Origin: Sinonovacula constricta
Taxonomy: Eukaryota; Mollusca; Bivalvia; Cardiida; Solecurtidae
NCBI GenBank assembly: GCA_007844125.1
Contig: CM017567.1
Location: forward strand, 40,153,176-40,217,175
Reading direction: 5' to 3'
DNA: 64,000 bases
Part shown: one piece after another, positions 23,001 to 36,074 of the stretch
How the letters are laid out: each line of letters begins with the position of its first letter
Numbering within the stretch: position 1 is the first letter of the stretch
The notes under the pieces: model-generated
What the model was told of the DNA's origin: nothing
Databases searched by the model: none
Seen by the model: the letters and a program-made list of their open reading frames with translations, nothing else
Translations under genes and position numbers: made by a program

Positions 23001-25895
23001 TACCACCTATTCAGTATATAAACAAGACATACCACATATTCAGTATATATACAAGACATACCACCTATTCAGTATATAAACAAGACATACCACCTATTCA
23101 GTATATAAACAAGACATACCACATATTCAGTATATGAACAAGACATGCCACATATTCAGTATATGAACAAGACATACCACCTATTCAGTATATAAACAAG
23201 ACATACCACCTATTAAGTATATAAACAAGACATGCCACCTATTCAGTACATGAACAAGACATGCCACCTATTCAGTATATAAACAAGACATACCACCTAT
23301 TCAGTATATGAACAAGACATGCCACCTATTCAGTATAAAAACAAGACATACTACCTATTCAGTATATAAACAAGACATACCACATATTCAGTATATAAAC
23401 AAGACATACCACCTATTCAGTACATGAACAAGACATACCACCTATTCAGTATATGAACAAGACATGCCACCTATTCAGTATATGAACAAGGCATACCACC
23501 TATTCAGTATATAAACAAGACATGCCACCTATTCAGTACATGAACAAGACATACCACATATTCAGTATATAAACAAGACATACCACCTATTCAGTACATG
23601 AACAAGACATACCACATATTCAGTATATGAACAAGACATACCACATATTCAGTATATAAACAAGACATACCACCTATTCAGTACATGAACAAGACATACC
23701 ACCTATTCAGTATATGAACAAGACATACCACATATTCAGTATATAAACAAGACATACCACCTATTCAGTACATGAACAAGACATACCACCTATTCAGTAT
23801 ATAAACAAGACATGCCACCTATTCAGTACATGAACAAGACATACCACCTATCCAGTACATGAACAAGACATGCCACATATCCAGTACATGAACAAGACAT
23901 GCCACCTATTCAGTATATAAACAAGATATACCACCTATTCAGTACATGAACAAGACATACCACCTATCCAGTACATGAACAAGACATGCCACATATCCAG
24001 TACATGAACAAGACATACCACCTATTCAGTATATAAACAAGACATGCCACCTATTCAGTACATGAACAAGACATACCACCTATCCAGTACATGAACAAGA
24101 CATGCCACATATCCAGTACATGAACAAGACATGCCACCTATTCAGTATATGAACAAGACATGCCACCTATTCAGTATAAAAACAAGAAATACCACATATC
24201 CAGTACATGAACAAGACATACCACATATTCAGTATATAAACAAGACATACCACCTATTCAGTACATGAACAAGACATACCACCTATTCAGTATATGAACA
24301 AGACATACCACCTATTCAGTACATGAACAAGACATACCACCTATTCAGTATATGAACAAGACATACCACCTATTCAGTACATGAACAAGACATGCCACCT
24401 ATTCAGTATATAAACAAGACACACATATTCAGTATATAAACAAGACATACCACCTTTTCAGTATATAAACAAGACATACCACCTATTCAGTATATAAACA
24501 AGACATACCACCTTTTCAGTATATAAACAAGACATACCACCTATTCAGTATATGAACAAGACATGCCACCTATTCAGTATAAAAACAAGACATACTACCT
24601 ATCCAGTATATTAACAAGACATACCACCTATTCAGTATATGAACAAGACATACCACTTATTCAGTATATGAACAAGACATACCACCTATTCAGTACATGA
24701 ACAAGACATACCACCTATTCAGTATATGAACAAGACATACCACCTATTCAGTATATGAACAAGACATACCACCTATCCAGTATATGAACAAGACATACCA
24801 CCTATTCAGTATATGAACAAGACATACCACCTTTTCAGTATATAAACAAGACATACCACCTATTCAGTATATAAACAAGACATACCACCTATTCAGTACA
24901 TGAACAAGACATGCCACCTATTCAGTATATAAACAAGACATGCCACCTATTCAGTATATAAACAAGACATACCACATATTCAGTATATAAACAAGACATA
25001 CCACCTTTTCAGTATATAAACAAGACATACCACCTATTCAGTATATAAACAAGACATACCACCTTTTCAGTATATAAACAAGACATGCCACCTATTCAGT
25101 ATATAAACAAGACATACCACATATTCAGTATATGAACAAGACATACCACCTGTTCAGTATATAAACAAGACATACCACCTATTCAGTATATAAACAAGAC
25201 ATACCACATATTCAGTATATGAACAAGACATACCACCTATTCAGTATATAAACAAGACATACCACCTATTCAGTATATAAACAAGACATACCACATATTC
25301 AGTATATGAACAAGACATGCCACATATTCAGTATATGAACAAGACATACCACCTATTCAGTATATAAACAAGACATACCACCTATTCAGTATATAAACAA
25401 GACATCCCACATATTCAGTATATAAACAAGACATGCCACCTATTCAGTATATAAACAAGACATGCCACATATTCAGTATATGAACAAGACATGCCACCTA
25501 TTCAGTATATAAACAAGACATGCCACATATTCAGTATATGAACAAGACATACCACCTATTCAGTATAAACAAGACATGACACATATTCAGTATATAAACA
25601 AGATAAACCACCTATTCAGTATATAAACAAGACATATCGCCTATTCAGTATATCAACAAGACATGCCACCTATTCAGTATATGAACAAGACATACCGCCT
25701 ATTCAGTACATCAACAAGACATGCCACCTATTCAGTATATGAACAAGACTTACCACCTATTGTAGTATATAAACAAGACATACCACCTATTCAGTATATA
25801 AACAAGGCATACCACCTCAACAGTATATGAACAAGACATATCACCTATCCAGTATATGAACAAGACATACTACCTATCCAGTATATAAGACATAC
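20095..25895 (+). repeat. 29-bp minisatellite, about 200 units
   Basis: Unit cagtatataaacaagacata plus ccacctatt, period 29 (for example cagt at 20287 and 20316). Variants alternate atat/acat, aaac/gaac, acc/gcc and cctatt/atatt. Rare marker variants repeat at fixed distances and show large internal duplications. No stable ORF exists because 29 is not a multiple of three. Confidence 0.95.
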
Positions 25896-28084
25896 CACAC
25901 CAAATAATATTTTTAAGTTGCCAATCAAAATGACAAGACAAATGCCTTCCGTACCTACTATAGAAAACACTTATTGATGACTCTCCGTCACATACCCGTA
26001 CTACCCCTGGCTAATTATACAGTGCCACTTAGTTCTATCCTGAAATTGGAAGCAAAAGAAGTTTACAAGATAAGTCGTTGATGCGGAGCATCAAAGGCGA
26101 CGCAAAAACTGGAACAGGTAAACAGGTTGAAGCAATATGGGAGCAATTAACAAAGACATATTTGGAAAGTTTTTATTTGAAGGTTTTGAATTTCAGTATA
26201 GTATAAAAAATCTCGAGAAAAAGTATACATAAGGTATAGGCCTATTATATATAGACACCGTTTAGTAGGTTTTCCTAAGAGGTTACATTGCTAGTTTTAT
26301 TGTTAATTATACTAATTTTGGCACCTTTTTTCTGCATATGTAACCTCTTTGAAAACCTACTCTTGACCTCAAACACTTCCGAGATGCTTTAAAAGCATTC
26401 ATGCAGCACTGGAAATACTATTTCTTAGATTTGCGGGGACCTTACAGAAATCGATTATGTATCTTTAAATGTAGATTCTTTTGTTTTGTGACTGTATTTT
26501 CTATTGTTAAAATAATCTCATGCTATTTTGGTACAAAACAAATCTGAGACATTGTAGTATTATAAAAATGCAAATTAACTGCACTCCTATGCTCAATAAT
26601 AGACTGATCCATTTAGACAGGTACTGATCATTTCCGTTAAAATGTGCGAGTAGACTATGCAGAAAATTACGGTGTATATCTTTCTCATAATATATAATTT
26701 TGGTCTTTCTCACAATGAATAGTTTTGGGCTTCCCAAAAGAAACATTTTTCTGTTAAATTGCTTCCAAAGTTGTGGCATTTACTATAGAGTAAAGAACAT
26801 ATTTATTAACTTAGAAAGTCCTCAAAATAAACTTTCCCGACGTTCAAATATTAGTGACCATTCCATGTATACAATAATCAAATACTTTACTGAACTTTAT
26901 TGAGAAACGCATTGCATTGCGACCCCAGTCAGTCCTTTTGCCGACCCTTTTGCAGACTGACCTTTCTTAGGGTAACTTCTGCTTTTTCATTTTGTGTGTT
27001 TTACCTCGTCTTTGTGTTGTGTTTTGTCATTTTTACATTTACCCTGTTTGCCTTTGTTTAGAGGTAGTTTAGATTTAAGTAGCTGTGGTTATTCTAATAG
27101 GACCTTTTCGTATTTAGGCTACCCATTCATTAAAACGAGCACACTGTAGTGGATATTAGAATAACTAGCAACATATGTTTGGAAGCTTAAATAAGGTAGT
27201 TATATGCTAGCCAAATGTAAAAAATAGAACAAATCTGTAACGAGTCTTTAAAAAATAGAGCAAACTCATCAGTTACCGCCTTGAAAAGGTCAGTCGACAA
27301 AAGAGACCGACTGGCGTGATTAACTCTTGTGTATTTTTATTCAGTGCTTTCTATTATATCCCACTACGGATTGTCGTCTGTTCGACCGACGCAAATTTTG
27401 TTAATTGGTGAAATGGAAATTGTCTCCCTTGTTAGTAAATGTCTGAGGTATTCCAAACAGTAGGTAGGTCACTGTAGTTTAAATTTTTGGACTTTATCGC
27501 CTGTTCTTTTGCAGATATTGCAATAACAAACAGTAAATTTCTTACTTTTGCATAAATATAAGCTTAAACTTAATTTAAATACTTATAGAGATATGGTATT
27601 TAAAAAAAAGAAAATAGACATGTTTATTGATGATGGTTAAGATGGGTATTAAAAAAAGGCAGAAAAGTCAACATACACTCCAAAGAGCACAAGTATATAA
27701 ACCGAGTAAAACAAATGAAAGGATCTACTTGCAGTTAGGCATTATTCAGTGGAGACTATTCATTAATGTCTCTCATTATGGCGAATAAGCAGAATAGGTG
27801 TTGTACGTTGTATTAATCAATTACAGTTACAGCTCTAGTTTAAATTAGCAACCTATCCTTAACAGTCAAGTACAGTATACATTGTCATATATTGATTTAA
27901 TTGAGTTTGGATAAGATTCTTTTCTTGTGTTAAATGACAATCCAGTAAAAAATTATGACACATCAGAAACATTTTTTCTGTTCGTTGTTGTTTGGTTTTT
28001 AGTTGTGTGTTGGTGTTTTTGTTGTTGAACATTTTGCACATTCGTTTATTATTGTTGTTGTTGTTTTTGCACCAGCGATCATTT
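25896..28084. other. No gene seen; dispersed repeat at 26985-27115
   Basis: AT-rich. 26985-27115 is the uninterrupted homologue of the locus that carries the SINE at 261-551. 26570-26650 shares a short segment with 36965-37020 (aataatagactgatccat). No coding exons were recognised. Confidence 0.5.
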
Positions 28085-28550
28085 GCTCTCCCGTTCATTT
28101 TCACATAGCAACATATAAGCTCCCTCCATCATTTTGACGTGGAAGAATATTTCTTCTCTCGTTAATTTTTACATGGGCGATCGTATAGTCTCCAAAAACT
28201 GTTTTACTTAAGCAAACAGTTGCTCTTCACTTCATAGTGCCATGACGAATAATTGCTCCCCAGTTCATTGTGATATCGGCGAACTTTCCCCCAAAAAAGT
28301 CATTTTGACATGTACCGATATTTGCTCTCCTGTTTATTTTGACATACGAGACCATTTGCTTTTTCGTTCATGTTACATGTGCTATCCCGTTCATTTTTAT
28401 TTGCTCTTCCATTTATTGTGAAATGGGGGATGTTAGCTGTTCCGTCAATTATTTATTTGCCGACAATTGTCCCACTCGTCAACAATTTGACATAAGAACA
28501 GATGTGTTATCCCTTTCATTCTGATATATGCCAACATTTTACTGTCCCGT
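28085..28550 (+). repeat. Degenerate 34-bp units
   Basis: Diverged monomers with the pattern gacat-ggcgaa-atttgctctcc-gttcattt. They resemble the outer edges of the array at 11100-14600 and appear to be the ancestral form of these minisatellites. Confidence 0.75.
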
Positions 28551-29586
28551 TATTTATGACATGGAAAGCTATCTAATGCTCCGTTTATTGTGACATGGGA
28601 AGATATCTGATGCCCGTTTATTGTGACATGGGAAGATATCTGGTGCCCCATTTATTTGAACATGGAAAAATATCTGATGCCCAGTTTATTGTGACATGGG
28701 AAGATATCTGGTGACCAGTTTATTGTGACATGGGCAGATATCTGATGCCCTGTTTTGTGACATGGAAATATCTGACGCCCAGTTTATTGTGACATGGGCA
28801 GATATCTTATGCCCTGTTTATTGTGACATGGGCAGATATCTGATGCCCCGTTTATTGGGACATGGGAAGATATCTGATGCCCTGTTTATTGTGACATGGG
28901 AAGATATCTGATGCCCTGTTTATTGTTACATGGGCAGATATCTGATGCCCTGTTTATTGTGACATGGGAAGATATCTGATGCCCTGTTTATTGTGACATG
29001 GGCAGATATCTTATGCCCTGTTTATTGTGCCATGGGAAGATATCTGATGCCCTGTTAATTGTTACATGGGCAGATATCTGATGCCCTGTTTATTGTGACA
29101 TGGGAAGATATCTGATGCCCTGTTTATTGTTAAATGGGCAGATATCTGATGCCCTGTTTATTGTGACATGGGAAGATATCTGATGCCCTGTTTATTGTTA
29201 CATGGGCAGATATCTGATCCCCCGTTTATTGGGACATGGGAAGATATCTGATCCCCTATCTATAGTGACATTGGAAAATTTCTGATGCCCTGTTTATTGT
29301 GACATGGGAAGATATCTGATCCCCTATCTATAGTGACATGGGAAGATATCTTATGCCCTGTTTATTGGGACATGGGAAGAAATCTGATGGCCTGTTTATT
29401 GGAACATGGGCAGATATCTGATCCCCCGTTTATTGGGACATGGGAAGATATCTGATGCCCCGTTTATTGGGACATGGGAAGATATTTGATGCCCTGTTTA
29501 TTGGAACATGGGAAGATATCTGATCCCCTATCTATAGTGACATGGTAAGATATCTGATGCCCCGTTTATTGGGACATGGGAAGATA
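28551..29586 (+). repeat. 34-bp minisatellite, type A
   Basis: Unit catgggaagatatctgatgc followed by cctgtttattgtga, period 34 (28861 and 28895), about 30 copies with gggcag/gggaag variants. Confidence 0.95.
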
Positions 29587-29954
29587 ATGACTGTGTAGTT
29601 CATTTTGACAATGATGAGTATTTACCTTTTTTGTTGATTCATCCACTGAAATATACTGCCCCGTTTACTTGGACTTGGCCAAAAATATCCTGTTGAATTT
29701 AACAATGGTGAACAGTTGCTCTCCGGTTCATATCTGACACCAACAAACAGTTCCTTTCAAGTTCATTTTGACACTAGTCAATATTTGCTTTCGCGTTTAT
29801 TTCGACACTGATCTGTTCTTGTTCTCTCGTGACACCAGAGAACATTTGCTCCCCATGGCATTTGAACGCTAGAAAGCATTTCCTCTCCCTTTCATTACAA
29901 AGTGCATGGAACTTTTACTGACTGCTTCATTTTGTATATTATTAATATTACCCA
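29587..29954 (+). repeat. Degenerate 34-bp units between two arrays
   Basis: Spaced ttcattttgacac and gaacatttgctc motifs continue the ancestral periodicity without homogenisation. Confidence 0.7.
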
Positions 29955-32480
29955 CACCCCCCGTTCACTTTGACATAGGCAAACATTTGTCTTCCCGTTT
30001 CCTCTGACATGGGCGAACATTTGTCCTCCCGTTCACTTTGACATAGGCAAACATTTGTCTTCCCGTTTCCTCTGACATGGGCGAACATTTGTCCTCCCTT
30101 TCAATTTGAGATGGGCGAACATTTGTCCTCCCGTTCAATTTGAGATAGGCAAACATTTGTCCTCCCGTTCAATTTGAGATAGGCAAACATTTGTCCTCCC
30201 GTTCAATTTGAGATGGGCGAACATTTGTCCTCGCGTTCAATTTGACATGGGCAAACACTTGTCCTCCCGTTCAATTTGGCATGGGCGAACATTTGTCCTC
30301 CTGTTCAATTTGACATGGGCAAACACTTGTCCTCCCGTTCAATTTTACATGGGCGAACATTTGTCCTCCCTTTCAATTTGAGATGGGCAAATATTTGTCC
30401 TCCCGTTCAATTTGAGATGGGCAAACATTTGTCCTCCCGTTCAATTTGAGATGGGCGAACATTTGTCCTCCCGTTCAATTTGAGATGGGCGAACATTTGT
30501 CCTCCCATTCAATTTTACATGGGCGAACATTTGTCCTCCCGTTCAATTTGAGATGGGCAAACATTTGTCCTCCCGTTCAATTTGAGATGGGCAAACATTT
30601 GTCCTCCCATTCAATTTGACATGGGCGAACATTTGTCCTCCCGTTCAATTTGACATGAGCGAACATTTGTCATCCCGTTAAATTTCACATGGGCAAACAT
30701 TTGTCCTCCCATTCAATTTGAGATGGGCGAACATTTGTCCTCCCATTCAATTTGACATGGGCGAACATTTGTCTTCCCATTCAATTTGATATGGGCAAAC
30801 ACTTGTTCTCCCGTTCAATTTGACATGGGCGAACATTTGTCCTCCCGTTCAATTTGACATGGGCGAACATTTGTCCTCCCGTTCAATTTGGCATGGGCGA
30901 ACATTTGTCCTCCCGTTCAATTTGACATGGACGAACATTTGTCCTCCCGTTCAATTTGACATGGGCGAACATTTGTCCTCCCGTTCAATTTGACATGAGC
31001 GAACATTTGTCCTCCCATTCAATTTGACATGGGCGAACATTTGTCCTCCCGTTCAATTTGACATGGGCAAACATTTGTCCTTCCGTTCAATTTGGCATGG
31101 GCGAACATTTGTCCTACTGTTCAATTTGACATGGGCGAACATTTGTCCTTCCGTTCAATTTGACATGGGCGAACATTTGTCCTCCCGTTCAATTTGACAT
31201 GGGCGAACATTTGTCCTCCCGTTCAATTTGACATGGGCGAACATTTTTCCTCCCGTTCAATTTGACATGGGCGAACATTTGTCCTCCCGTTCAATTTGAC
31301 ATGGGCGAACATTTGTCCTCCCATTCAATTTGACATGGGCTAACATTTGTCCTCCCGTTCAATTTGACATGGGCGAACATTTGTCCTCCCGTTCAATTTG
31401 ACATGGGCGAACATTTGTCCTCCCGTTCAATTTGACATGGGCGAACATTTGTCCTCCCGTTCAATTTGACATGGGAGAACATTTGTCCTCCCGTTCAATT
31501 TGGCATGGGCGAACATTTGTCCTCCCGTTCTATTTGACATGGGTAAACATTTGTCCTTCCGTTCAATTTGACATGGGCGAACATTTGTCCTCCCGTTCAA
31601 TTTGACATGGGCGAACATTTGTCCTCCCTTTCACTTTGACATGGGCGAACATTTGTCCTCCCGTTCAATTTGACATGGGCAAACATTTGTCCTCCCGTTC
31701 AATTTGAGATGGGCGAACATTTGTCCTCCCGTTCAATTTGAGATAGGCAAACATTTGTCCTCCCGTTCAATTTGACAGTGGCAAACATTTGTCCTCCCGT
31801 TCAATTTGACATGGGCGAACATTTGTCCTCCCGTTCAATTTGACATGGGCGAACATTTGTCCTCCCGTTCAATTTGACATGGGAGAACATTTGTCCTCCC
31901 GTTCAATTTGGCATGGGCGAACATTTGTCCTCCCGTTCTATTTGACATGGGCGAACATTTGTCCTCCCGTTCAATTTGACATGGGCGAACATTTGTCCTC
32001 CCGTTCTATTTGACATGGGCGAACATTTGCCCTCCCGTTCAATTTGGCATGGGCGAACATTTGTCCTCCCGTTCAATTTGACATGGGCGAACATTTGTCC
32101 TCCCGTTCTATTTGACATGGGCGAACATTTGTCCTCCCGTTCTATTTGACATGGGCGAACATTTGTCCTCCCGTTCAATTTGACATGGGTAAACATTTGT
32201 CCTTCCGTTCAATTTGACATGGGCGAACATTTGTCCTCCCGTTCAATTTGACATGGGCGAACATTTGTCCTCCCCGTTCAATTTGACATGGGCAAACATT
32301 TGTCCTCCCGTTCAATTTGAGATGGGCGAACATTTGTCCTCCCGTTCAATTTGAGATAGGCAAACATTTGTCCTCCCGTTCAATTTGACAGTGGCAAACA
32401 TTTGTCCTCCCGTTCAATTTGACATGGGCGAACATTTGTCCTCCCGTTCAATTTGACATGGGCAAACAATTAGCCCCCTG
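29955..32480 (+). repeat. 34-bp minisatellite, type B, in the methyltransferase copy 2 intron
   Basis: Unit acatttgtcctcccgttcaa followed by tttgacatgggcga, about 74 copies. Subtypes are gagat/gacat/ggcat and gcgaa/gcaaa/gagaa. The array ends about 350 bp before the exon at 32829, as the 33-bp array does before the exon at 14728. Confidence 0.95.
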
Positions 32481-32828
32481 TTCTTTTGAGATGGGCAATC
32501 ATTGACTCTTAAATTATTTTGGACATGTACATATATTTTCTCACCTCTTCGTTTTAAAATGGGAGAACATTTTCGCCCCATTCAATTTTACTGATACAGA
32601 CATTTCTTTCCCATTCTCTATCAAAAACGTAAGAGCTGAAGTCCGTTTGCCGCTTAAGAAGACGGGTATGCAGATGGCACACATGTATAACCATAAACAC
32701 TTTGTATTTCATCTAAGCAACGGGCATATATGTATATTAAAATCTTAAGATTATTAACGTTTACGTAGTTACTTATTGAAACCTTTACGCAATTAGCAAG
32801 TGAAGATATATTCTTCTATCTGTTTCAG

Positions 32829-33316
32829 GTAAGCGGGTAGCCAGCTTCGGGGACGGTCCCGGTCGGTATAAAGCGCTGGTGGACGATACAAAACTCGTCC
32901 AGGTTTACGACGCCTACGACGGAGCGCCCTTTTGTGAAACGACGAGCGAAGGACGGGTCAAGTTTCTAGATCTCACTCTAGAGCAATATGGCATCCCTGT
33001 TTACGATTATGTGATAAGTCTTGAAGTAGCCGAGCACATACCGCGCGAGTTTGAAGACATTTACCTTAGCAATATTGTTCGTCACGCCAAAGAGGGTGTT
33101 ATAATAAGCTGGGCGAAACTGGGTCAAGGAGGTTTTCATCATGTAAATAATAAAGCTTTTGAAGATGTTAAAGCTATTTTTCAGAGGTTAGGTTTTGAAC
33201 ATAATGTAACCATATCTAACCAATTAAAACAGACGGCGACTTTGGGGTGGCTCAAACAGAATACAAATCTTTTTTCAAGAATGGATCCAAACAGTTTTGA
33301 CGAACTTTCAACTTGA
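32829..33316 (+). CDS. SAM-dependent methyltransferase, terminal exon (copy 2)
   Basis: Same acceptor, phase, length and motifs as the exon at 14728: SFGDGPGRY, YDAYDG, SLEVAEHIP, GQGGFHHVNN. The last 35 bp of the intron are nearly identical to copy 1. Counting from the MDD-equivalent codon, the first 92 residues differ from copy 1 at 6 sites and the last 53 at about 24. Either each copy is the end of its own gene or the two are alternative terminal exons of one gene. No upstream coding exon was found between the copies. Confidence 0.8.
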
Positions 33317-34360
33317 AACCGTCATTATAAAGACACCTCTCGTTTCTGTTCTATTCGTAAGTTTTTTCCTTTGATTTCCTTATGCAACCCGTTTATTCCA
33401 TTTTACATACATTCACAAGTTTTACATTACAATTTTATATAGTATTCATGTAAAGTGTTACTGATTCTTTAAGAAAATTTTCAAAGATCGATCCTAAATA
33501 AATAGAATTGTAAACTATTATTGAAAAGAAAACTGATTCTAGCAATTTCATGAGTAAACTTTTCTTGCCTAGATATAAATAAATTTAATGGTTTTACATA
33601 AAATTTATTTAGAATGTTGCCAATTATATAATAAAATATTTAATGATCAATCGTTTTATTCATACGTAAATTACTTAAAGAAAAAGACTACTTCTCAGGA
33701 TAAAGATGCGTTGCTGGACTATACTCTACGATAATGGTCAGGCGTTTTCATATATATGTGCTAGGAAATTTAGCTGATTTTAAATTGTTATTTTTTTTGA
33801 TGGGGGTGGGGGTGGGGGGGGGTAGTAAACTAATCGTTAACTAAATAAAGAGGAGTCAACCCGATCTGTGAGGAGGTGCTAGAATAAAAAATCCCAGCTT
33901 ATGAAACAGTTCGAGAGGATGTCCTGGTCATTGTTAAAGTGATAACCATATGTAATCATCTATATGCGAGGTAACAATTTACAACGCTAGAGACCTTCCT
34001 TTTTTTGTCTGATGCGAGAATTAGTCTTATGTCATTTCAGTCTGAGCTCATCTTAAGTTCATGCTAGTCTTAGTTAAGTGCCAGCCAATTCTGAGGCTAA
34101 CTTTCGTCCGAGATCATCTTCAGTCCGAGATCATCTTCAGTCTGATATCATCTTCAGTCCGATATCATCTTTAGTCTGAGATCATCTTCAGTAAGAAATC
34201 ATCTTTGATCTGAAATCATTCCTGCCGCTGTTAAAAAATTCAGGGCCTGGGAATAGCATAATTATGCCTCCATATACTTTCTACAAGACTTATAAAAGGG
34301 TGCCATAAAATTAGCAATTAATCGCTATATTTGTGTAACGTTTTATTTATGTTTTGTCTG
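33317..34360 (+). repeat. 3' flank of methyltransferase copy 2, with G-run and 17-bp repeat
   Basis: Partly alignable with 15216-16310. It contains a poly-G tract at about 33803-33824 and about six 17-bp units (agatcatcttcagtccg) at 34105-34215. Confidence 0.65.
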
Positions 34361-35059
34361 TAAATATTATATACTTCGATATAGTACACATTCATTCAAG
34401 TCGTCACTTATTGTTTGTACTTAATTTAAAAAAAAATAAAGGTGGTATCGACAGTTTGCCTATATTAAATAGACGTGCCAATATCGAACGACCGCTTTGG
34501 GGAATTTGGTCAAACGTTTTGCGTAAACCCATACTTTAGTCGTTATAAAGCCGATTTTGAACACTAACTTTATTGTCAGACTGTACTTATCTCGGAAAAC
34601 TTACTCTAAATGTCCGGTCTTTCCAACTTTTAAAAAAAGCGCGATAGTGGTCTCTGCTAAAATAGATATCGACGTCAGAGGGGATTTTCCGGATGACTAT
34701 ATAAAAGTTAGTGGTCTCGTGGTTTTCTAAGTTTAAAAATAGCTATCTCTGCAGCGTGGCTCGGATATGGACTACCTGTTTGCAATGACGTGTGGGGATT
34801 TATGCTTGACTGTACACACAGATCTCTTGCATTAATGGGCAGTATTTTGCAAGACTTCTTCAGGTACCAATGACTTGTTTGGTTTTTTGACCTTTAGTCT
34901 TGAAAATAACAATCTCCTATTATGGCTGTTATGAAAAGTTCAGAGAGCATGATTTATTAAATGCATGTTTGATTCTTGGATTTATCGTCCAACGAACAAT
35001 CTTTAGATTGTCCAGTGACTGGCCTCACTTGATATAGTGTTTCCTTCATTCTGAAAATC
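34361..35059. repeat. Old dispersed repeats
   Basis: 34440-34620 matches 3600-3760. 34660-34685 carries the aaatagatatcgacgtcagag motif seen at 4308 and 40335. 34980-35045 matches the tail of the SINE at 18735. Confidence 0.5.
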
Positions 35060-35310
35060 GGGGGCGCCCGTGGCGTAGTGATAGAGTCACCGATTTGTAA
35101 CTCCTCTGACTGTTAAGCGCCTCACCGCGTGGGTTCGAGTCCCTGTCAGGGCGAAGGACTTAATGTAGGAAGGTCTTTCAGCTGACTTGCGGTGTGCCGG
35201 TGGTTCTACCCATTTGTCTGGGGTCTTCCTCCACCAAATAGCTGGACGTCGCTACAATGACCGCAATTGGTCGCTGCGGTGTATTTATAAAAAGAAAAGC
35301 ACCAGACATA
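35060..35310 (+). mobile_element. tRNA-derived SINE
   Basis: Head with box A gtggcgtagtgatagagtc (35071-) and box B gtgggttcgagtccc (about 35130), about 60 bp apart. A body follows, ending gaccgcaattggtcgctgcg and then an A-rich tail with aaaagc. No intact tRNA gene. Confidence 0.7.
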
Positions 35311-35981
35311 TTTCAACACTCAGTCACATTATTTTGACCTGGACATGTAATGAGAGACATTAATGAATAGTCTCCCCTGAATAATTCCTAAATGCAAGTA
35401 GGTCCTTTCATTTGTTTTACTCGGTTTTTATGCTTGTGCTCTATGGAGTGCATGTTGACTTTTTCTGCCTTTCTCGTGATACACAGTGTGTTATTGTTGT
35501 TATTTCAGAACGAAAGCAGTTAAGACTTACAAGATAGAATAAAGTAGGAGATGCTCTCCTAAAACTAATCAAAATTATAGATGCAAATTTCCAATAATGA
35601 CTTCCGCCGAGCCTTTGCGCATTCTTACCTATGTGTGACCATCGCGTAACATGAATACTACAGAAACTTTTGTGTTAATTTGATGTTTCAAGAAAAGCAA
35701 TGATGCAAGGAATCAAAGGGCGTCCAGTTTATGTTTTTAGCAATATTTGATGCACGACAACGATGGACATCCGGTTAGTACTTCGACTTAAAGTGAACTG
35801 AATATATGTATAACGAATAGTGGCCTTTACATAACATATGCTGATACCATTTGTATTACATATTACCTAAATGTTTCAAACATTCCATTTAAATACTTAA
35901 CTAATCTTTTATGAAACTCGTTTTAGAAGTATTGAACGGATAACAACCTGAAAACCATGGTGCGACACTACGTATAGGAGA

Positions 35982-36074
35982 GAGTCTATTAAGACGTTTC
36001 TATAGAAAATAGAAGCCGACATGAGCGCAGCTAGTTCAGGCTTCTATTTTCTACGGAAAAGTCTTAATAGATTC
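35982..36074. repeat. Foldback, 36-bp imperfect arms
   Basis: The left arm 35982-36017 and right arm 36039-36074 are inverted copies with about four mismatches and a 21-nt loop. Confidence 0.75.

Noticed and set aside
20095..25895. CRISPR-like regular array
   Set aside because: Units are contiguous with no unique spacers, and the context is eukaryotic; it is a minisatellite.
29965..32196. Minus-strand ORFs with 34-residue repeats
   Set aside because: Three 34-bp units read through in successive frames; by-product of the minisatellite.
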